Under the pieces are notes generated by a model. The model was not told the DNA's origin and ran no database searches. It saw only the letters and a list, made by a program, of their open reading frames with translations. Positions 9,605 through 20,742 of a DNA stretch of 64,000 bases are shown in pieces. Both the position numbers and the translations under genes were made by a program. The stretch's first letter is position 1. Each line of letters begins with the position of its first letter. Origin of the DNA: Rhodoferax sp. (GTDB lineage: Bacteria > Pseudomonadota > Gammaproteobacteria > Burkholderiales > Burkholderiaceae_C). The stretch lies in NCBI RefSeq assembly GCF_018780565.1, contig NZ_JADMJN010000007.1, positions 113,645 to 177,644 on the forward strand, written 5' to 3'.

Positions 9605-10441
9605 ATGGCCCCAACACTTGTGTGGGATCGAGCACTCATGCAGCAACTACCATTTTCTTCAGCCGAAAACGCCTCTGCAAGCACCGACGCCGGTTCTTTT
9701 GCTGCGGCGCCCACGACGCCTGCGTTCAGCCCCCTGTACCAGCAGATCAAGGGCCTGATGCTGAACAGCCTGCGTCTGGGCGAATGGAAGCCGGGTGAGG
9801 CCATCCCCAGCGAGATGGAGCTTGCCGCACGTTTTCGCGTTAGCCAGGGCACGGTGCGCAAGGCCATTGACGAGCTGGCCGCCGAAAACCTGCTGGTGCG
9901 CCGCCAGGGCAAAGGGACTTTTGTAGCCACCCATGCCGAGCAGCATGTGCAGTACCGCTTTCTGAAGCTGATTCCCGACAACGGCGACATCAACAGCGAA
10001 GGTCCGGCTCAGCGCCAGATCATTGACTGCAAACGCCTGCGCGCCTCGGCCGATGTGGCGCGCGCACTGGCGCTGCGAACCGGCGACCCCGTGTTACAGG
10101 TCCGCCGCGTCCTGTCCTTTGCCGACAAACCCACCATTCTGGAAGACCTCTGGTTGCCGGGCGGTCCGTTCAAAGGCCTGACTGCCGAGCGCCTGAGCAA
10201 CTACCACGGCCCCATGTATGCCCTGTTTGAAACCGAATTCGGTGTCCGCATGGTCCGGGCTGAGGAGAAAATTCGGGCCCTGCTTCCGGATCCAGTGCAA
10301 AGTTCGCTATTAAAAATAGAGCAAAATACACCGCTTTTAAGCGTCGAGCGTATTGCTTACACCTACAACGATGCGCCCATGGAGTTGCGTCGCGGCCTTT
10401 ACTTGACCGACACCCATTACTACCGAAACGAGTTAAGCTAA
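9605..10441 (+). CDS. GntR-family transcriptional regulator (HutC/UTRA type)
   Basis: DNA-binding regulator. From the chosen ATG it has 278 residues; an ATG 11 codons later is the alternative. The winged helix-turn-helix spans about residues 42-108, with PLYQQIKGLMLNSLRLGEW and the recognition region FRVSQGTVRKAIDELA. The C-terminal half is a UTRA ligand-binding domain with DLWLPGGPFKGL and ERIAYTYNDAPMELRRGLYL. It is placed between divergent mdh-citE-acnB and the sdh-gltA operon, so it is a strong candidate to control TCA genes in response to a carboxylate or acyl-CoA. The ligand is unknown. Confidence 0.92.
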   Translation: MAPTLVWDRALMQQLPFSSAENASASTDAGSFAAAPTTPAFSPLYQQIKGLMLNSLRLGEWKPGEAIPSEMELAARFRVSQGTVRKAIDELAAENLLVRRQGKGTFVATHAEQHVQYRFLKLIPDNGDINSEGPAQRQIIDCKRLRASADVARALALRTGDPVLQVRRVLSFADKPTILEDLWLPGGPFKGLTAERLSNYHGPMYALFETEFGVRMVRAEEKIRALLPDPVQSSLLKIEQNTPLLSVERIAYTYNDAPMELRRGLYLTDTHYYRNELS

Positions 10442-10495
10442 AACCCATCCACCCACCGGACGCAAAACCAAGAAGTTGATTTAATTTTGAATCTT

Positions 10496-10525
10496 TTGTG
10501 TCAACTTGCTGCAGTGCAATAGAAT
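10496..10525 (+). promoter_or_regulatory. Candidate sigma-70 promoter of the sdh operon
   Basis: A -35-like TTGTGT (10496-10501) and a -10-like TAGAAT (10520-10525) are separated by 18 bases, 57 bases before the sdhC start. The flanks are AT-rich compared with the genes around them. This is a by-eye match only. Confidence 0.4.
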
Positions 10526-10581
10526 TTTGCCCTGGCAGCCTTGCAAAATTACAAAGCAGTTACATCCACGAAAGCCTACCC

Positions 10582-11028
10582 ATGACCGAGCTTGTTACCC
10601 CCTCCCGAAAAAAGCGGCCTGAGTTTCGCAACATCAACGCCTTCAAAGATCTGCCCGGCTACCGCTGGCCGCTTGCGGCCCTGGTGTCCGGCATGCACCG
10701 CGCCAGCGGCCTGATCATGTTTCTCTTGCTGCCCTTCATCATCTGGATGTTTGATAGCTCACTCTCTTCAGAAATTTCCTTTGGAAAATTCAAGGCTGCG
10801 TTCAACGTGGGCATGCTGGGACTGCCCGGTGCGATCTGGAAACTGGTCGCTCTGGCCTTGATCTGGGCCTACCTGCACCATTTCATTGCAGGTATCCGCC
10901 ACCTGTGGATGGACACCCATCACCATGCCGTCAGCAAAGAGTTCGGCAAGTCATCAGCAGTGGTGACGCTCGTTTTGAGCATCGGCCTGACGATCATTCT
11001 GGGCGCCAAGCTGTTTGGCCTTTATTAA
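10582..11028 (+). CDS. sdhC: Succinate dehydrogenase cytochrome b556 subunit
   Basis: Membrane anchor subunit of complex II; with SdhD it binds haem b and the ubiquinone site. The protein has 148 residues with three membrane helices. MHRASGLIMFLLL at about residues 37-49 is the SdhC signature, and HHFIAGIRHLWMD in helix 2 carries the haem-ligand region. The ATG of MTELVTPSRKKRPEF was chosen because the in-frame upstream stretch does not look like protein. First gene of sdhCDAB-sdhE-gltA. Confidence 0.95.
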   Translation: MTELVTPSRKKRPEFRNINAFKDLPGYRWPLAALVSGMHRASGLIMFLLLPFIIWMFDSSLSSEISFGKFKAAFNVGMLGLPGAIWKLVALALIWAYLHHFIAGIRHLWMDTHHHAVSKEFGKSSAVVTLVLSIGLTIILGAKLFGLY

Positions 11029-11055
11029 TCATTCTTTCGGACCAGGAAACAAATC

Positions 11056-11421
11056 ATGTCTGTCAACTACGGTTCCAAGCGCCTTGTTGTAGGTGCACAT
11101 TACGGTCTGCGTGACTGGCTCGGCCAGCGCGTCACCGCCACGCTGATGGCTCTCTTTACGGTGCTGGTGCTGGCACAAGTCATTTTCAGCAAGGGCCCCG
11201 TCGGCTACGACCAGTGGGCCGGCATTTTTTCCCCCCAGTGGATGAAGGCCCTGACCTTCGCGGTCATCGTTGCCCTGCTGTACCACGTGTGGGTTGGCAT
11301 GCGGGAAATCTGGATGGACTACATCCCGGCCGCATGGATGCGCCTTTGCCTGCAGTCATTCACCCTGGTCTGGCTGGTCGCCTGCGCTGGTTGGGCCATT
11401 CAAGTTCTGTGGCGCATCTAA
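11056..11421 (+). CDS. sdhD: Succinate dehydrogenase hydrophobic membrane anchor
   Basis: Second membrane subunit of complex II. The protein has 121 residues with three helices. ALLYHVWVGMREIWMDY in the second helix holds the His expected to ligate haem b and the Asp-Tyr pair near the quinone site. The start follows an AGGAAA purine stretch, 27 bases after sdhC. Its neighbours sdhC and sdhA confirm the call despite weak sequence conservation in this subunit. Confidence 0.94.
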   Translation: MSVNYGSKRLVVGAHYGLRDWLGQRVTATLMALFTVLVLAQVIFSKGPVGYDQWAGIFSPQWMKALTFAVIVALLYHVWVGMREIWMDYIPAAWMRLCLQSFTLVWLVACAGWAIQVLWRI

Positions 11422-11490
11422 AGCACCATCCAACAAGACTTTTTCAAGCCAATTTCAGTCCACTACGGCTACCGACACACCCAAATAATC

Positions 11491-13287
11491 ATGACCGCAA
11501 CATCCAAACTCCCCAAGCGCAAATTTGACGTTGTTATCGTCGGTGCCGGTGGCTCCGGCATGCGCGCTTCACTGCAACTGGCCCGCGCCGGCCTGAACGT
11601 GGCTGTGCTTTCCAAAGTGTTCCCGACCCGCTCCCACACCGTTGCAGCGCAAGGCGGCATTGGTGCCTCCCTGGGCAACATGTCGGAAGACAACTGGCAC
11701 TATCACTTCTATGACACCGTCAAGGGTTCCGACTGGCTCGGCGACCAGGACGCGATTGAGTACATGTGCCGTGAAGCGCCCAAGGTCGTGTACGACCTGG
11801 AGCACATGGGCATGCCGTTTGACCGCAACCCGGACGGCACGATTTACCAGCGGCCCTTCGGTGGCCATACCGCCAACTACGGCGAAAAACCAGTGCAACG
11901 CGCTTGCGCTGCGGCCGACCGTACTGGCCACGCCATGTTGCACACGCTGTACCAGCAAAACGTCAAGGAAAAAACCAGCTTTTTCGTCGAATGGCTGGCA
12001 ATGGACCTGATCCGTGACGCCGATGGCGATGTGGTGGGCGTGACGGCACTGGAAATGGAAACCGGTGACGTGCATATCTTTGAAGCCAAAACTACCCTGC
12101 TGGCTACAGGCGGAGCCGGTCGCATCTTTGCCGCATCGACCAATGCGTTTATCAACACCGGTGACGGTTTGGGCATGGCTGCGCGCGCGGGCATTCCGCT
12201 GGAAGACATGGAATTCTGGCAATTCCACCCCACCGGCGTGCACGGCGCTGGCGTGCTGCTGACCGAAGGTTGCCGTGGCGAAGGCGCGATTCTGCGCAAC
12301 TGCAATGGCGAGCGCTTCATGGAGCGGTACGCTCCGGCGTACAAGGATCTGGCTCCACGTGACTATGTGTCGCGCTGTATGGACCAGGAAATCAAGGAAG
12401 GTCGCGGCTGCGGTCCCAACAAGGACTACATCAATCTCGACATGACCCACCTGGGCGCCGACACCATCATGAAACGTCTGCCCTCGGTGTTCGAAATCGG
12501 GCACAACTTCGCCAACGTTGACATCACCAAAGAGCCGATCCCTGTCGTGCCCACCATCCACTACCAGATGGGCGGAATTCCAACCAATATCCATGGTCAG
12601 GTGGTGACGCAGAACGCCGACAACAAGAGCGAGGTCGTCAACGGCCTGTACGCTGTGGGCGAGTGCTCCTGCGTCAGCGTGCACGGTGCCAACCGCCTGG
12701 GCACCAACTCGCTGCTCGACCTGCTGGTGTTCGGTCGCGCCGCTGGCAACCACATCGTCGAATTCAACAAGGTCAATGCCGTGCACAAGCCCTTGCCGGC
12801 CGACGCCGCTGATGCAACGCTGGCGCGCATTGCCCGCCTGGACAACGCCACCAGCGGCGAGTATGCCCAGGACGTGGCCGATGACATCCGCAAAACCATG
12901 CAACAGCATGCGGGTGTGTTCCGGACCCAGGCCAGCATGGATGAAGGCGTGCAAAAAATCGCAGCCCTGCGTGAACGCGTCAAGTCGATCAACCTGAAGG
13001 ACAAATCCAAGATCTTCAATACCGCCCGTATTGAAGCGCTGGAAGTGGAAAACCTGATCGAAGCTGCCCAGGCGACCATCGTGTCCGCAGCTGCCCGCCA
13101 TGAAAGTCGCGGCGCGCATACAGTCAATGATTACGCCGACAGCCCCCAGTACCCGAACGGCCGTAACGACAACGAATGGCACAAGCACACGCTGTGGCAC
13201 CGCGAAGGCAACCGCCTGTCCTACAAGCCAGTGCAAATGAAGCCACTGACAGTGGACTCTGTGCCGCTTACCGTGCGCAGCTTCTAA
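11491..13287 (+). CDS. sdhA: Succinate dehydrogenase flavoprotein subunit
   Basis: Catalytic subunit that oxidises succinate to fumarate. The protein has 598 residues. The dinucleotide-binding loop VVIVGAGGSGMRASLQLA starts at residue 13. RSHTVAAQGGIGA contains the His that carries covalent FAD. Further motifs are HPTGVHGAGVL and NRLGTNSLLDLLVFGR. It starts 69 bases after sdhD. Covalent flavin attachment would be assisted by the SdhE encoded three genes on. Confidence 0.98.
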   Translation: MTATSKLPKRKFDVVIVGAGGSGMRASLQLARAGLNVAVLSKVFPTRSHTVAAQGGIGASLGNMSEDNWHYHFYDTVKGSDWLGDQDAIEYMCREAPKVVYDLEHMGMPFDRNPDGTIYQRPFGGHTANYGEKPVQRACAAADRTGHAMLHTLYQQNVKEKTSFFVEWLAMDLIRDADGDVVGVTALEMETGDVHIFEAKTTLLATGGAGRIFAASTNAFINTGDGLGMAARAGIPLEDMEFWQFHPTGVHGAGVLLTEGCRGEGAILRNCNGERFMERYAPAYKDLAPRDYVSRCMDQEIKEGRGCGPNKDYINLDMTHLGADTIMKRLPSVFEIGHNFANVDITKEPIPVVPTIHYQMGGIPTNIHGQVVTQNADNKSEVVNGLYAVGECSCVSVHGANRLGTNSLLDLLVFGRAAGNHIVEFNKVNAVHKPLPADAADATLARIARLDNATSGEYAQDVADDIRKTMQQHAGVFRTQASMDEGVQKIAALRERVKSINLKDKSKIFNTARIEALEVENLIEAAQATIVSAAARHESRGAHTVNDYADSPQYPNGRNDNEWHKHTLWHREGNRLSYKPVQMKPLTVDSVPLTVRSF

Positions 13288-13330
13288 ATCATTGTTATTG
13301 CCAAGCGAACAAGACCAGCGAGAACACCCC

Positions 13331-14035
13331 ATGTCAAAACGCACATTCCAGATTTACCGTTACGACCCCGATACCGACGCCAAGCCTTACATGCAGACCA
13401 TCGAGGTTGAACTCGACGGTACCGAGCGCATGCTGCTGGACGCACTGATGAAGCTCAAGGCCGTCGATCCAACCATTTCCTTTCGCCGCTCGTGCCGCGA
13501 GGGTGTATGCGGCTCGGATGCCATGAACATCAACGGCAAGAATGGTCTGGCATGCCTGACCAACATGCGTACCCTGCCAGGCACCATTGTGTTGAAGCCC
13601 CTGCCGGGCCTGCCCGTGGTGCGCGACCTGATCGTTGACATGACGCAGTTCTTCAAGCAGTACAACTCGATCAAGCCCTACCTGATCAACGACAACGTTC
13701 CGCCCGAGAAGGAGCGTCTGCAAAGCCCCGAGGAGCGCGATGAGCTCAACGGCTTGTATGAATGTATTTTGTGCGCGAGCTGCTCGACTTCCTGCCCCAG
13801 CTTCTGGTGGAATCCTGACAAGTTCGTCGGCCCTGCCGGTCTGCTGCAGGCATACCGCTTCCTGGCCGACAGCCGCGACGAAGCCACCGGCGAGCGCCTG
13901 GACAATCTGGAAGACCCCTACCGCCTGTTCCGCTGCCACACCATCATGAACTGCGTTGATGTATGCCCGAAAGGCTTGAATCCAACCAAGGCGATTGGCA
14001 AGATCAAGGAAATGATGGTCCTGCGCACGGTCTAG
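13331..14035 (+). CDS. sdhB: Succinate dehydrogenase iron-sulfur subunit
   Basis: Passes electrons from FAD to the quinone. The protein has 234 residues from MSKRTFQIYRYDPD. Three cluster motifs are visible: SCREGVCGSDAM with a downstream LACLTN for the 2Fe-2S centre; CILCASCSTSCP for the 4Fe-4S centre; CHTIMNCVDVCPKGL contributing to the 3Fe-4S centre. Order and spacing in sdhCDAB are standard. Confidence 0.98.
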   Translation: MSKRTFQIYRYDPDTDAKPYMQTIEVELDGTERMLLDALMKLKAVDPTISFRRSCREGVCGSDAMNINGKNGLACLTNMRTLPGTIVLKPLPGLPVVRDLIVDMTQFFKQYNSIKPYLINDNVPPEKERLQSPEERDELNGLYECILCASCSTSCPSFWWNPDKFVGPAGLLQAYRFLADSRDEATGERLDNLEDPYRLFRCHTIMNCVDVCPKGLNPTKAIGKIKEMMVLRTV

Positions 14036-14056
14036 CCAGTTACCGGAACACGCCCT

Positions 14057-14341
14057 GTGGAAAATGCCGAAGAACTGATTGACGAGCGAAGCTTGAGCCG
14101 ACTGAAGTGGCGCTGTCGCCGCGGACTGCTTGAGAACGATATTTTCATCGAACGGTTCTTCAAACGTTTTGAATCAAGCCTGACCGTCCGGCAGTCGCAC
14201 AACCTGGCTGCCCTGATGGAGTTGAGCGACAACGACCTGCTGGATCTGCATTTGGCACGAAAGTCGCTTGCCCAAGTTGACGCCAGTCTGGATCACGATG
14301 GCGTGCACGAAGTTTTGAGTATGTTGAGAGAAACCCGCTGA
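14057..14341 (+). CDS. sdhE: FAD assembly factor SdhE
   Basis: Small chaperone that promotes covalent FAD attachment to SdhA. The protein has 94 residues with a GTG start and is of normal family length. The family motif RGxxE is present as RRGLLENDIFIERF at residues 21-34. Its placement between sdhB and gltA agrees with the role. Confidence 0.93.
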   Translation: MENAEELIDERSLSRLKWRCRRGLLENDIFIERFFKRFESSLTVRQSHNLAALMELSDNDLLDLHLARKSLAQVDASLDHDGVHEVLSMLRETR

Positions 14342-14351
14342 AAGGTAAAAA

Positions 14352-15662
<1,311 letters not shown>

Positions 15663-15680
15663 AATAGCTTTCACTGAAGC

Positions 15681-15716
15681 GCCCGCCGGATGGCAACACC
15701 GGCGGGCGTTTTGTTT
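15681..15716 (+). terminator. Rho-independent terminator after gltA
   Basis: A perfect 9-bp GC stem, GCCCGCCGG (15681-15689) with CCGGCGGGC (15699-15707), is followed by a T-rich tail GTTTTGTTT. It lies 18 bases after the gltA stop and ends the sdhCDAB-sdhE-gltA unit before leuC. Confidence 0.92.
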
Positions 15717-15773
15717 GGAAAGACCCCGTTTCGTCAGGCCGCATAAAATCACGGATTGCCAAGGAAAAACCAC

Positions 15774-17222
15774 ATGGGACGCACCCTCTACGACAAGCTC
15801 TGGGACGAACACGTCGTCCACACGGAAGAAGACGGCACAGCCATCCTGTACATCGACCGCCATCTGGTGCACGAGGTCACCAGTCCGCAGGCGTTTGAAG
15901 GGCTGCGCCAGGCCAATCGCAAGGTATGGCGCATCAGCTCCATCGTTGCCACCGCCGACCACAATACGCCCACCACCGGCTGGGAACTGGGCTACGACGG
16001 CATCACCGACCCCACCAGCAAAGAACAGGTCGTCACCCTTGACACCAATATGCGGGAATTTGGTTCCGCTGCATACTTCCCATTTCTCTCAAAGCGCCAG
16101 GGTATCGTGCACGTCATCGGACCGGAGAATGGCGCGACGCTGCCCGGCATGACGGTGGTATGCGGTGACTCACATACCTCTACCCATGGCGCATTTGGCG
16201 CCCTGGCGCATGGTATTGGCACGAGCGAGGTGGAACATGTCATGGCCACGCAAACCCTGCTGGCCAAAAAAGCAAAAAACATGCTGGTTCGGGTAAATGG
16301 CACCCTGTCGCGCGGATGCAGTGGCAAGGACATCGTTCTGGCCATCATCGGCAGGATCGGCACCGCTGGCGGCACAGGCTACACCATTGAATTTGGCGGC
16401 ACCGCCATTCGTGCCTTGAGCATGGAAGGTCGCATGACCGTCTGCAACATGGCGATTGAAGCCGGTGCCCGGGCCGGTTTGGTCGCGGTGGACGAAAAAA
16501 CCATTGACTATGTCAAAGGGCGGCCCTTGGCACCAGGCCATAGCGCAATCAGCGGTGATGCAGCCGCGGTTGAATGGGATCACGCCGTCGCTTATTGGAA
16601 AACTCTGCACTCCGATGCCGATGCCCACTTCGATGCGGTGGTGGAACTCGATGCCAGCCAGATCGTGCCGCAAGTCACTTGGGGCACCTCCCCGGAAATG
16701 GTTTTGGGCATTGACAGCCGCGTGCCCGATCCCGACAAGGAAAAAGATCCCAACAAACGCAGTGCCATCGAACGTGCACTGGTCTACATGGGTCTGGAGC
16801 CTGGCAAGGCGCTCAACGATCTGTATGTCGACAAAATCTTCATCGGCTCCTGCACCAACAGCCGCATCGAAGACATGCGTGAAGCGGCGGCGCTGGTGAA
16901 GAAGCTGGGTCAAAAAGTGGCCAAGAGCGTCAAGTTGGCCATGGTGGTGCCCGGCTCAGGTCTGGTCAAGGAGCAGGCCGAACGCGAAGGATTGCACGAG
17001 ATTTTCAAGGCTGCTGGCTTCGAATGGCGCGAGCCCGGATGCTCGATGTGCCTGGCCATGAACGCCGACCGTCTGGAACCGGGCGAGCGTTGCGCTTCCA
17101 CCAGCAATCGCAATTTTGAAGGACGCCAGGGCGCCGGCGGACGCACGCACTTGGTCAGCCCAGCCATGGCCGCAGCCGCAGCCATTCACGGCCACTTTGT
17201 GGACGTCAGGAAATTTGTCTGA
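15774..17222 (+). CDS. leuC: 3-isopropylmalate dehydratase large subunit
   Basis: Aconitase-family enzyme that isomerises 2- to 3-isopropylmalate in leucine synthesis, working with LeuD. The protein has 482 residues starting [15 protein letters not shown]; an in-frame start six codons upstream is less typical. The 4Fe-4S ligands lie in [16 protein letters not shown] and GCSMCLAMN. Conserved [19 protein letters not shown] is present. It begins the leuC-lipoprotein-leuD-leuB run. Confidence 0.97.
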   Translation: MGRTLYDKLWDEHVVHTEEDGTAILYIDRHLVHEVTSPQAFEGLRQANRKVWRISSIVATADHNTPTTGWELGYDGITDPTSKEQVVTLDTNMREFGSAAYFPFLSKRQGIVHVIGPENGATLPGMTVVCGDSHTSTHGAFGALAHGIGTSEVEHVMATQTLLAKKAKNMLVRVNGTLSRGCSGKDIVLAIIGRIGTAGGTGYTIEFGGTAIRALSMEGRMTVCNMAIEAGARAGLVAVDEKTIDYVKGRPLAPGHSAISGDAAAVEWDHAVAYWKTLHSDADAHFDAVVELDASQIVPQVTWGTSPEMVLGIDSRVPDPDKEKDPNKRSAIERALVYMGLEPGKALNDLYVDKIFIGSCTNSRIEDMREAAALVKKLGQKVAKSVKLAMVVPGSGLVKEQAEREGLHEIFKAAGFEWREPGCSMCLAMNADRLEPGERCASTSNRNFEGRQGAGGRTHLVSPAMAAAAAIHGHFVDVRKFV

Positions 17223-17244
17223 ACCGGTTATCAAGGAATAAACC

Positions 17245-17376
17245 ATGAAAACATTTGCCGCACTGATCGCCATGTCACTCGTTTTTGTCTTGTCCGGCTG
17301 CAACACGGTCAAGGGCGTGGGCCAGGACCTGCAAAAAGCTGGCGAAAAGATTGAAGACGTGGCCAAAAAGAAGTAA
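17245..17376 (+). CDS. Entericidin-like small lipoprotein
   Basis: A 43-residue protein with a start after an AAGGAA site. It has a lipoprotein signal peptide whose lipobox is LSGC at residues 22-25, followed by the short amphipathic tail NTVKGVGQDLQKAGEKIEDV. This is the entericidin A/B pattern (ecnA/ecnB): small cell-envelope lipoproteins linked in enterics to a bacteriolytic toxin/antidote pair. Only one copy is here, sitting between leuC and leuD and likely co-transcribed. Its role in this organism is unknown. Confidence 0.85.
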   Translation: MKTFAALIAMSLVFVLSGCNTVKGVGQDLQKAGEKIEDVAKKK

Positions 17377-17385
17377 TCACGCACC

Positions 17386-18036
17386 ATGCAAAAATTTACC
17401 CTGCACAAGGGGCTTGTGGCCCCGATGGACCGTGAGAACGTCGACACCGATGCGATCATTCCCAAGCAATTCCTGAAATCGATCCGCAAAACCGGTTTTG
17501 GCCAGAATCTGTTTGACGAATGGCGCTACCTGGACGCCGGCTTCCCTGGTCAGGACCCCACCAGCCGCAAGCCCAATCCGGACTTTGTGCTGAACCAGCC
17601 ACGTTACCAGGGTGCGTCTATCCTGTTGGCACGCAAGAACTTTGGCTGCGGTTCGTCACGCGAACACGCGCCGTGGGCGCTGGACCAGTACGGATTCCGG
17701 GCCATTCTTGCCCCAAGCTATGCTGATATCTTCTTCAACAACAGCTTCAAGAATGGCTTGTTGCCCATCGTGTTGACGGAGGCCCAGGTGAGTCAGCTGT
17801 TCAATGAAGCAGCGGCATTCCCCGGCTATTCATTGACCATCGACCTGGAACGACAAGTCGTCGTCAAGCCCGATGGCACCGAGTTGCCCTTTGAGGTTCA
17901 GGCTTTTCGCAAGTACTGCCTGCTCAACGGTCTGGACGACATCGGCCTGACGCTGCGTCACGCTGACAAGATCAAGGCTTTCGAAGCCCAACGGCTTGCA
18001 CAAAAACCGTGGCTTGCCCACACGTTGCTTGCTTAA
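17386..18036 (+). CDS. leuD: 3-isopropylmalate dehydratase small subunit
   Basis: Swivel-domain subunit of isopropylmalate isomerase. The protein has 216 residues. [15 protein letters not shown] near residue 17 and [20 protein letters not shown] near residue 85 are the diagnostic motifs. It begins 9 bases after the entericidin-like gene, in the leucine cluster with leuC and leuB. Confidence 0.97.
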   Translation: MQKFTLHKGLVAPMDRENVDTDAIIPKQFLKSIRKTGFGQNLFDEWRYLDAGFPGQDPTSRKPNPDFVLNQPRYQGASILLARKNFGCGSSREHAPWALDQYGFRAILAPSYADIFFNNSFKNGLLPIVLTEAQVSQLFNEAAAFPGYSLTIDLERQVVVKPDGTELPFEVQAFRKYCLLNGLDDIGLTLRHADKIKAFEAQRLAQKPWLAHTLLA

Positions 18037-18067
18037 GCAGCTCTACATTCAATAGCAAAAGCTCATC

Positions 18068-19138
18068 ATGAAAATTGCAGTATTGCCAGGCGATGGCATT
18101 GGTACGGAGATCGTGGCCGAGGCCGTCAAGGTGCTCAACGCTCTCGACTTGAAGTTCGAGATGGAAACCGCGCTGGTTGGCGGTGCCGCCTACGAAGCCT
18201 ACGGGCACCCGCTTCCAGAGGCGACCCTCAAGCTGGCTCAAGAAGCCGATGCCGTGTTGTTTGGCGCCGTGGGCGACTGGAAATACGACAAGCTTGAGCG
18301 CCCGCTTCGTCCCGAGCAGGCCATTCTGGGTTTGCGCAAGAATCTGGGGCTGTTTGCAAACTTCCGTCCAGCCATCTGCTACGAGCAACTGGTAGGCGCA
18401 TCCAGCCTGAAGCCCGAACTGATCGCGGGGCTGGATATCCTGATCATTCGTGAACTGACAGGTGACATCTATTTCGGCCAGCCACGCGGTCGTCGCATCG
18501 CCACCGATGGACACTTCCCCGGAGCCGAGGAAGCCTTTGACACCATGCGCTATTCGCGCCCCGAGATTGAGCGTATTGCCCATGTGGCTTTCCAGGCCGC
18601 CCGCAAACGCAGCAAGCGAGTGACCAGCGTGGACAAAGCCAACGTGCTCGAGACTTTCCAGTTTTGGAAAGATGTGGTGACCGAAGTCGGCCAGCAATAC
18701 CCCGATGTCGAACTCGACCATATGTATGTGGACAACGCCGCCATGCAGCTGGTTCGTGCGCCCAAGAAGTTTGACGTTGTTGTCACAGGCAATATGTTTG
18801 GCGACATCCTGAGCGATGAGGCGGCCATGTTGACCGGCTCCATTGGCATGCTGCCATCAGCGTCCCTGAATTCCAGCAACCAGGGGCTTTACGAGCCCAG
18901 CCACGGCAGCGCACCGGACATCGCGGGCAAAGGCATCGCCAATCCCCTGGCGACGATCCTGAGCGCGGCCATGATGCTGCGCTTCAGCTTGAACCAGGAA
19001 GCGGCGGCCCAGCGCATTGAAGACGCGGTGAAGGCCGTCCTGGCGCAGGGGCTGCGTACGGCCGATATCTTCAGCGAAGGCACGACCCGCGTCAGCACGG
19101 CCGAAATGGGCGCGGCGGTTCTCAAGGCCCTGAAATAG
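18068..19138 (+). CDS. leuB: 3-isopropylmalate dehydrogenase
   Basis: NAD-dependent oxidative decarboxylase of leucine synthesis. The protein has 356 residues. The N-terminus [20 protein letters not shown], the metal and substrate motif [19 protein letters not shown] and the NAD-binding [16 protein letters not shown] are all present. Last gene of the leucine run; a 217-base gap precedes asd. Confidence 0.97.
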   Translation: MKIAVLPGDGIGTEIVAEAVKVLNALDLKFEMETALVGGAAYEAYGHPLPEATLKLAQEADAVLFGAVGDWKYDKLERPLRPEQAILGLRKNLGLFANFRPAICYEQLVGASSLKPELIAGLDILIIRELTGDIYFGQPRGRRIATDGHFPGAEEAFDTMRYSRPEIERIAHVAFQAARKRSKRVTSVDKANVLETFQFWKDVVTEVGQQYPDVELDHMYVDNAAMQLVRAPKKFDVVVTGNMFGDILSDEAAMLTGSIGMLPSASLNSSNQGLYEPSHGSAPDIAGKGIANPLATILSAAMMLRFSLNQEAAAQRIEDAVKAVLAQGLRTADIFSEGTTRVSTAEMGAAVLKALK

Positions 19139-19279
19139 TTTCGCTTACAATTAAAAGATGCAACGCTACCCGCTCAGTCACCATCGGGAAATCACGCTTT
19201 CAATGAGCGCGGTTCCGGGTGGGAGCGTGTCGATCTTCGCTGCAAGTACCAAAACGACAACCATTAAAGGCTGACACAG

Positions 19280-19315
19280 CCCGGTTCGTCGCGCCCACCG
19301 GCCAGACGAGCCGGG
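19280..19315. repeat. Hairpin in the leuB-asd gap
   Basis: CCCGGTTCGTC (19280-19290) pairs with GACGAGCCGGG (19305-19315) over 11 bp with one G-T pair and a 14-base loop. It lies 40 bases before the asd start. No T-run follows, so it may be a leader structure or weak terminator. The rest of the 217-base gap shows nothing else clear. Confidence 0.5.
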
Positions 19316-19355
19316 CAGATGAAATCCTTGTATTTCGAATATCTGAAAGGGCAAT

Positions 19356-20495
19356 ATGATGAAAATTGGCAATCTGGTAGGTCTGGTGGGCTGGCGCGGC
19401 ATGGTGGGTTCCGTGTTGATGGATCGTATGCAGTCCGAAGGCGACTTTGACCTGATCGAACCGGTCTTCTTCTCCACCTCCAATGCAGGCGGCAAAGCCC
19501 CTGCGCAGGCAAAGAACGAGACAAGCCTCAAGGATGCTTTTGACATTGACGCCCTCAAGAAGTGCGACATCATCATCAGCGCACAAGGTGGCGACTACAC
19601 CACCGAAGTCTTCCCGAAACTACGCAGCGCTGGCTGGACCGGTCACTGGATTGATGCGGCTTCCACACTGAGGATGAATGACGATGCCGTCATCATTCTG
19701 GACCCTGTCAACATGCCAGTGATCAAGAATGCATTGGCCAAGGGTGGGAACAACTGGATTGGCGGCAATTGCACCGTCAGTTGCATGCTGATGGGCGTCG
19801 GCGCACTGTATAAGGCCGGATTGGTCGAATGGATGACCAGCATGACCTACCAGGCGGCGTCGGGTGGCGGCGCGCAGCACATGCGCGAATTGCTGACCCA
19901 GTACGGGACGCTCAATGCCGAGGTCAAGGGCCTGCTGGACGATCCCAAGTCAGCCATCCTGGAGATCGACCGCAAGGTTTTGCTGAAGCAACAATCCCTT
20001 AGCAGTGCAGAAACCGCCAATTTCGGCGTCCCCTTGGGCGGTAGCCTGATCCCCTGGATCGACAAGGACCTGGGCAACGGCATGTCCCGCGAAGAATGGA
20101 AGGGCGGCGCAGAAACCAACAAAATTCTAGGTCAAGGCGCAGCCTTCGGAACAGCAGAAACCCCTGTCGACGGCTTTTGCGTGCGCATTGGCGCCATGCG
20201 CTGCCATAGCCAGGCGCTGACCTTCAAACTCAAAAAAGATGTTCCCACTGCCGACATCGAAGCCATGATCGCTGCGGATAACGCATGGGTCAAAGTGGTG
20301 CCCAATACCCGCGAAGCCAGCATCCATGACCTGACCCCGGTGGCCGTGACGGGCACATTGGGCATCCCTGTGGGCCGGATCCGAAAGCTCGCCATGGGCC
20401 CGGAATACGTGGGTGCTTTCACGATTGGCGACCAGCTCTTATGGGGAGCTGCCGAGCCCCTGCGACGCATGTTGCGCGTTTTATTGGCAGCCTGA
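19356..20495 (+). CDS. asd: Aspartate-semialdehyde dehydrogenase
   Basis: Reduces aspartyl phosphate to the semialdehyde for lysine, threonine, methionine and diaminopimelate. The protein has 379 residues (gamma-type length). [20 protein letters not shown] is the NADP-binding loop. [12 protein letters not shown] carries the active-site Cys. The ATG pair at the start gives two equivalent starts one codon apart. It lies between leuB and fimV, a common Burkholderiales order. Confidence 0.96.
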   Translation: MMKIGNLVGLVGWRGMVGSVLMDRMQSEGDFDLIEPVFFSTSNAGGKAPAQAKNETSLKDAFDIDALKKCDIIISAQGGDYTTEVFPKLRSAGWTGHWIDAASTLRMNDDAVIILDPVNMPVIKNALAKGGNNWIGGNCTVSCMLMGVGALYKAGLVEWMTSMTYQAASGGGAQHMRELLTQYGTLNAEVKGLLDDPKSAILEIDRKVLLKQQSLSSAETANFGVPLGGSLIPWIDKDLGNGMSREEWKGGAETNKILGQGAAFGTAETPVDGFCVRIGAMRCHSQALTFKLKKDVPTADIEAMIAADNAWVKVVPNTREASIHDLTPVAVTGTLGIPVGRIRKLAMGPEYVGAFTIGDQLLWGAAEPLRRMLRVLLAA

Positions 20496-20513
20496 ACCAG
20501 CTCTCAAACCAAT

Positions 20514-20569
20514 CGACCGACCCAGAGTTGCGATATCGCGACGCTTGGTCGGTCGTTGTCGTTTGACAA
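20514..20569. repeat. Long nested inverted repeat between asd and fimV
   Basis: CGACCGACC (20514-20522) pairs with GGTCGGTCG (20547-20555), enclosing the perfect palindrome GCGATATCGC (20530-20539). A smaller hairpin, TTGTC-GTTT-GACAA (20556-20569), follows at once. There is no T-run, so this is not a classical terminator. It begins 18 bases after the asd stop. Confidence 0.6.
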
Positions 20570-20742
20570 CAAAGAAACTGCTCTAACAAGTCTTGTTCCA
20601 GCCCGTTACAAAGTTAAAAGCTTTCTTAGCTTGTCAGCCTAACACATTGATGTTAAGGTACTTTTTACGTTTTGAGTATCAAGGCATTTGCTCGCATAAT
20701 GAGACACTTTTCAAAAGCAGCCCGAACATCGGAGTCCACAAA

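Noticed and set aside
11569..13344. 591-codon minus-strand open frame opposite sdhA
   Set aside because: It mirrors the sdhA coding phase and contains no recognisable domain.
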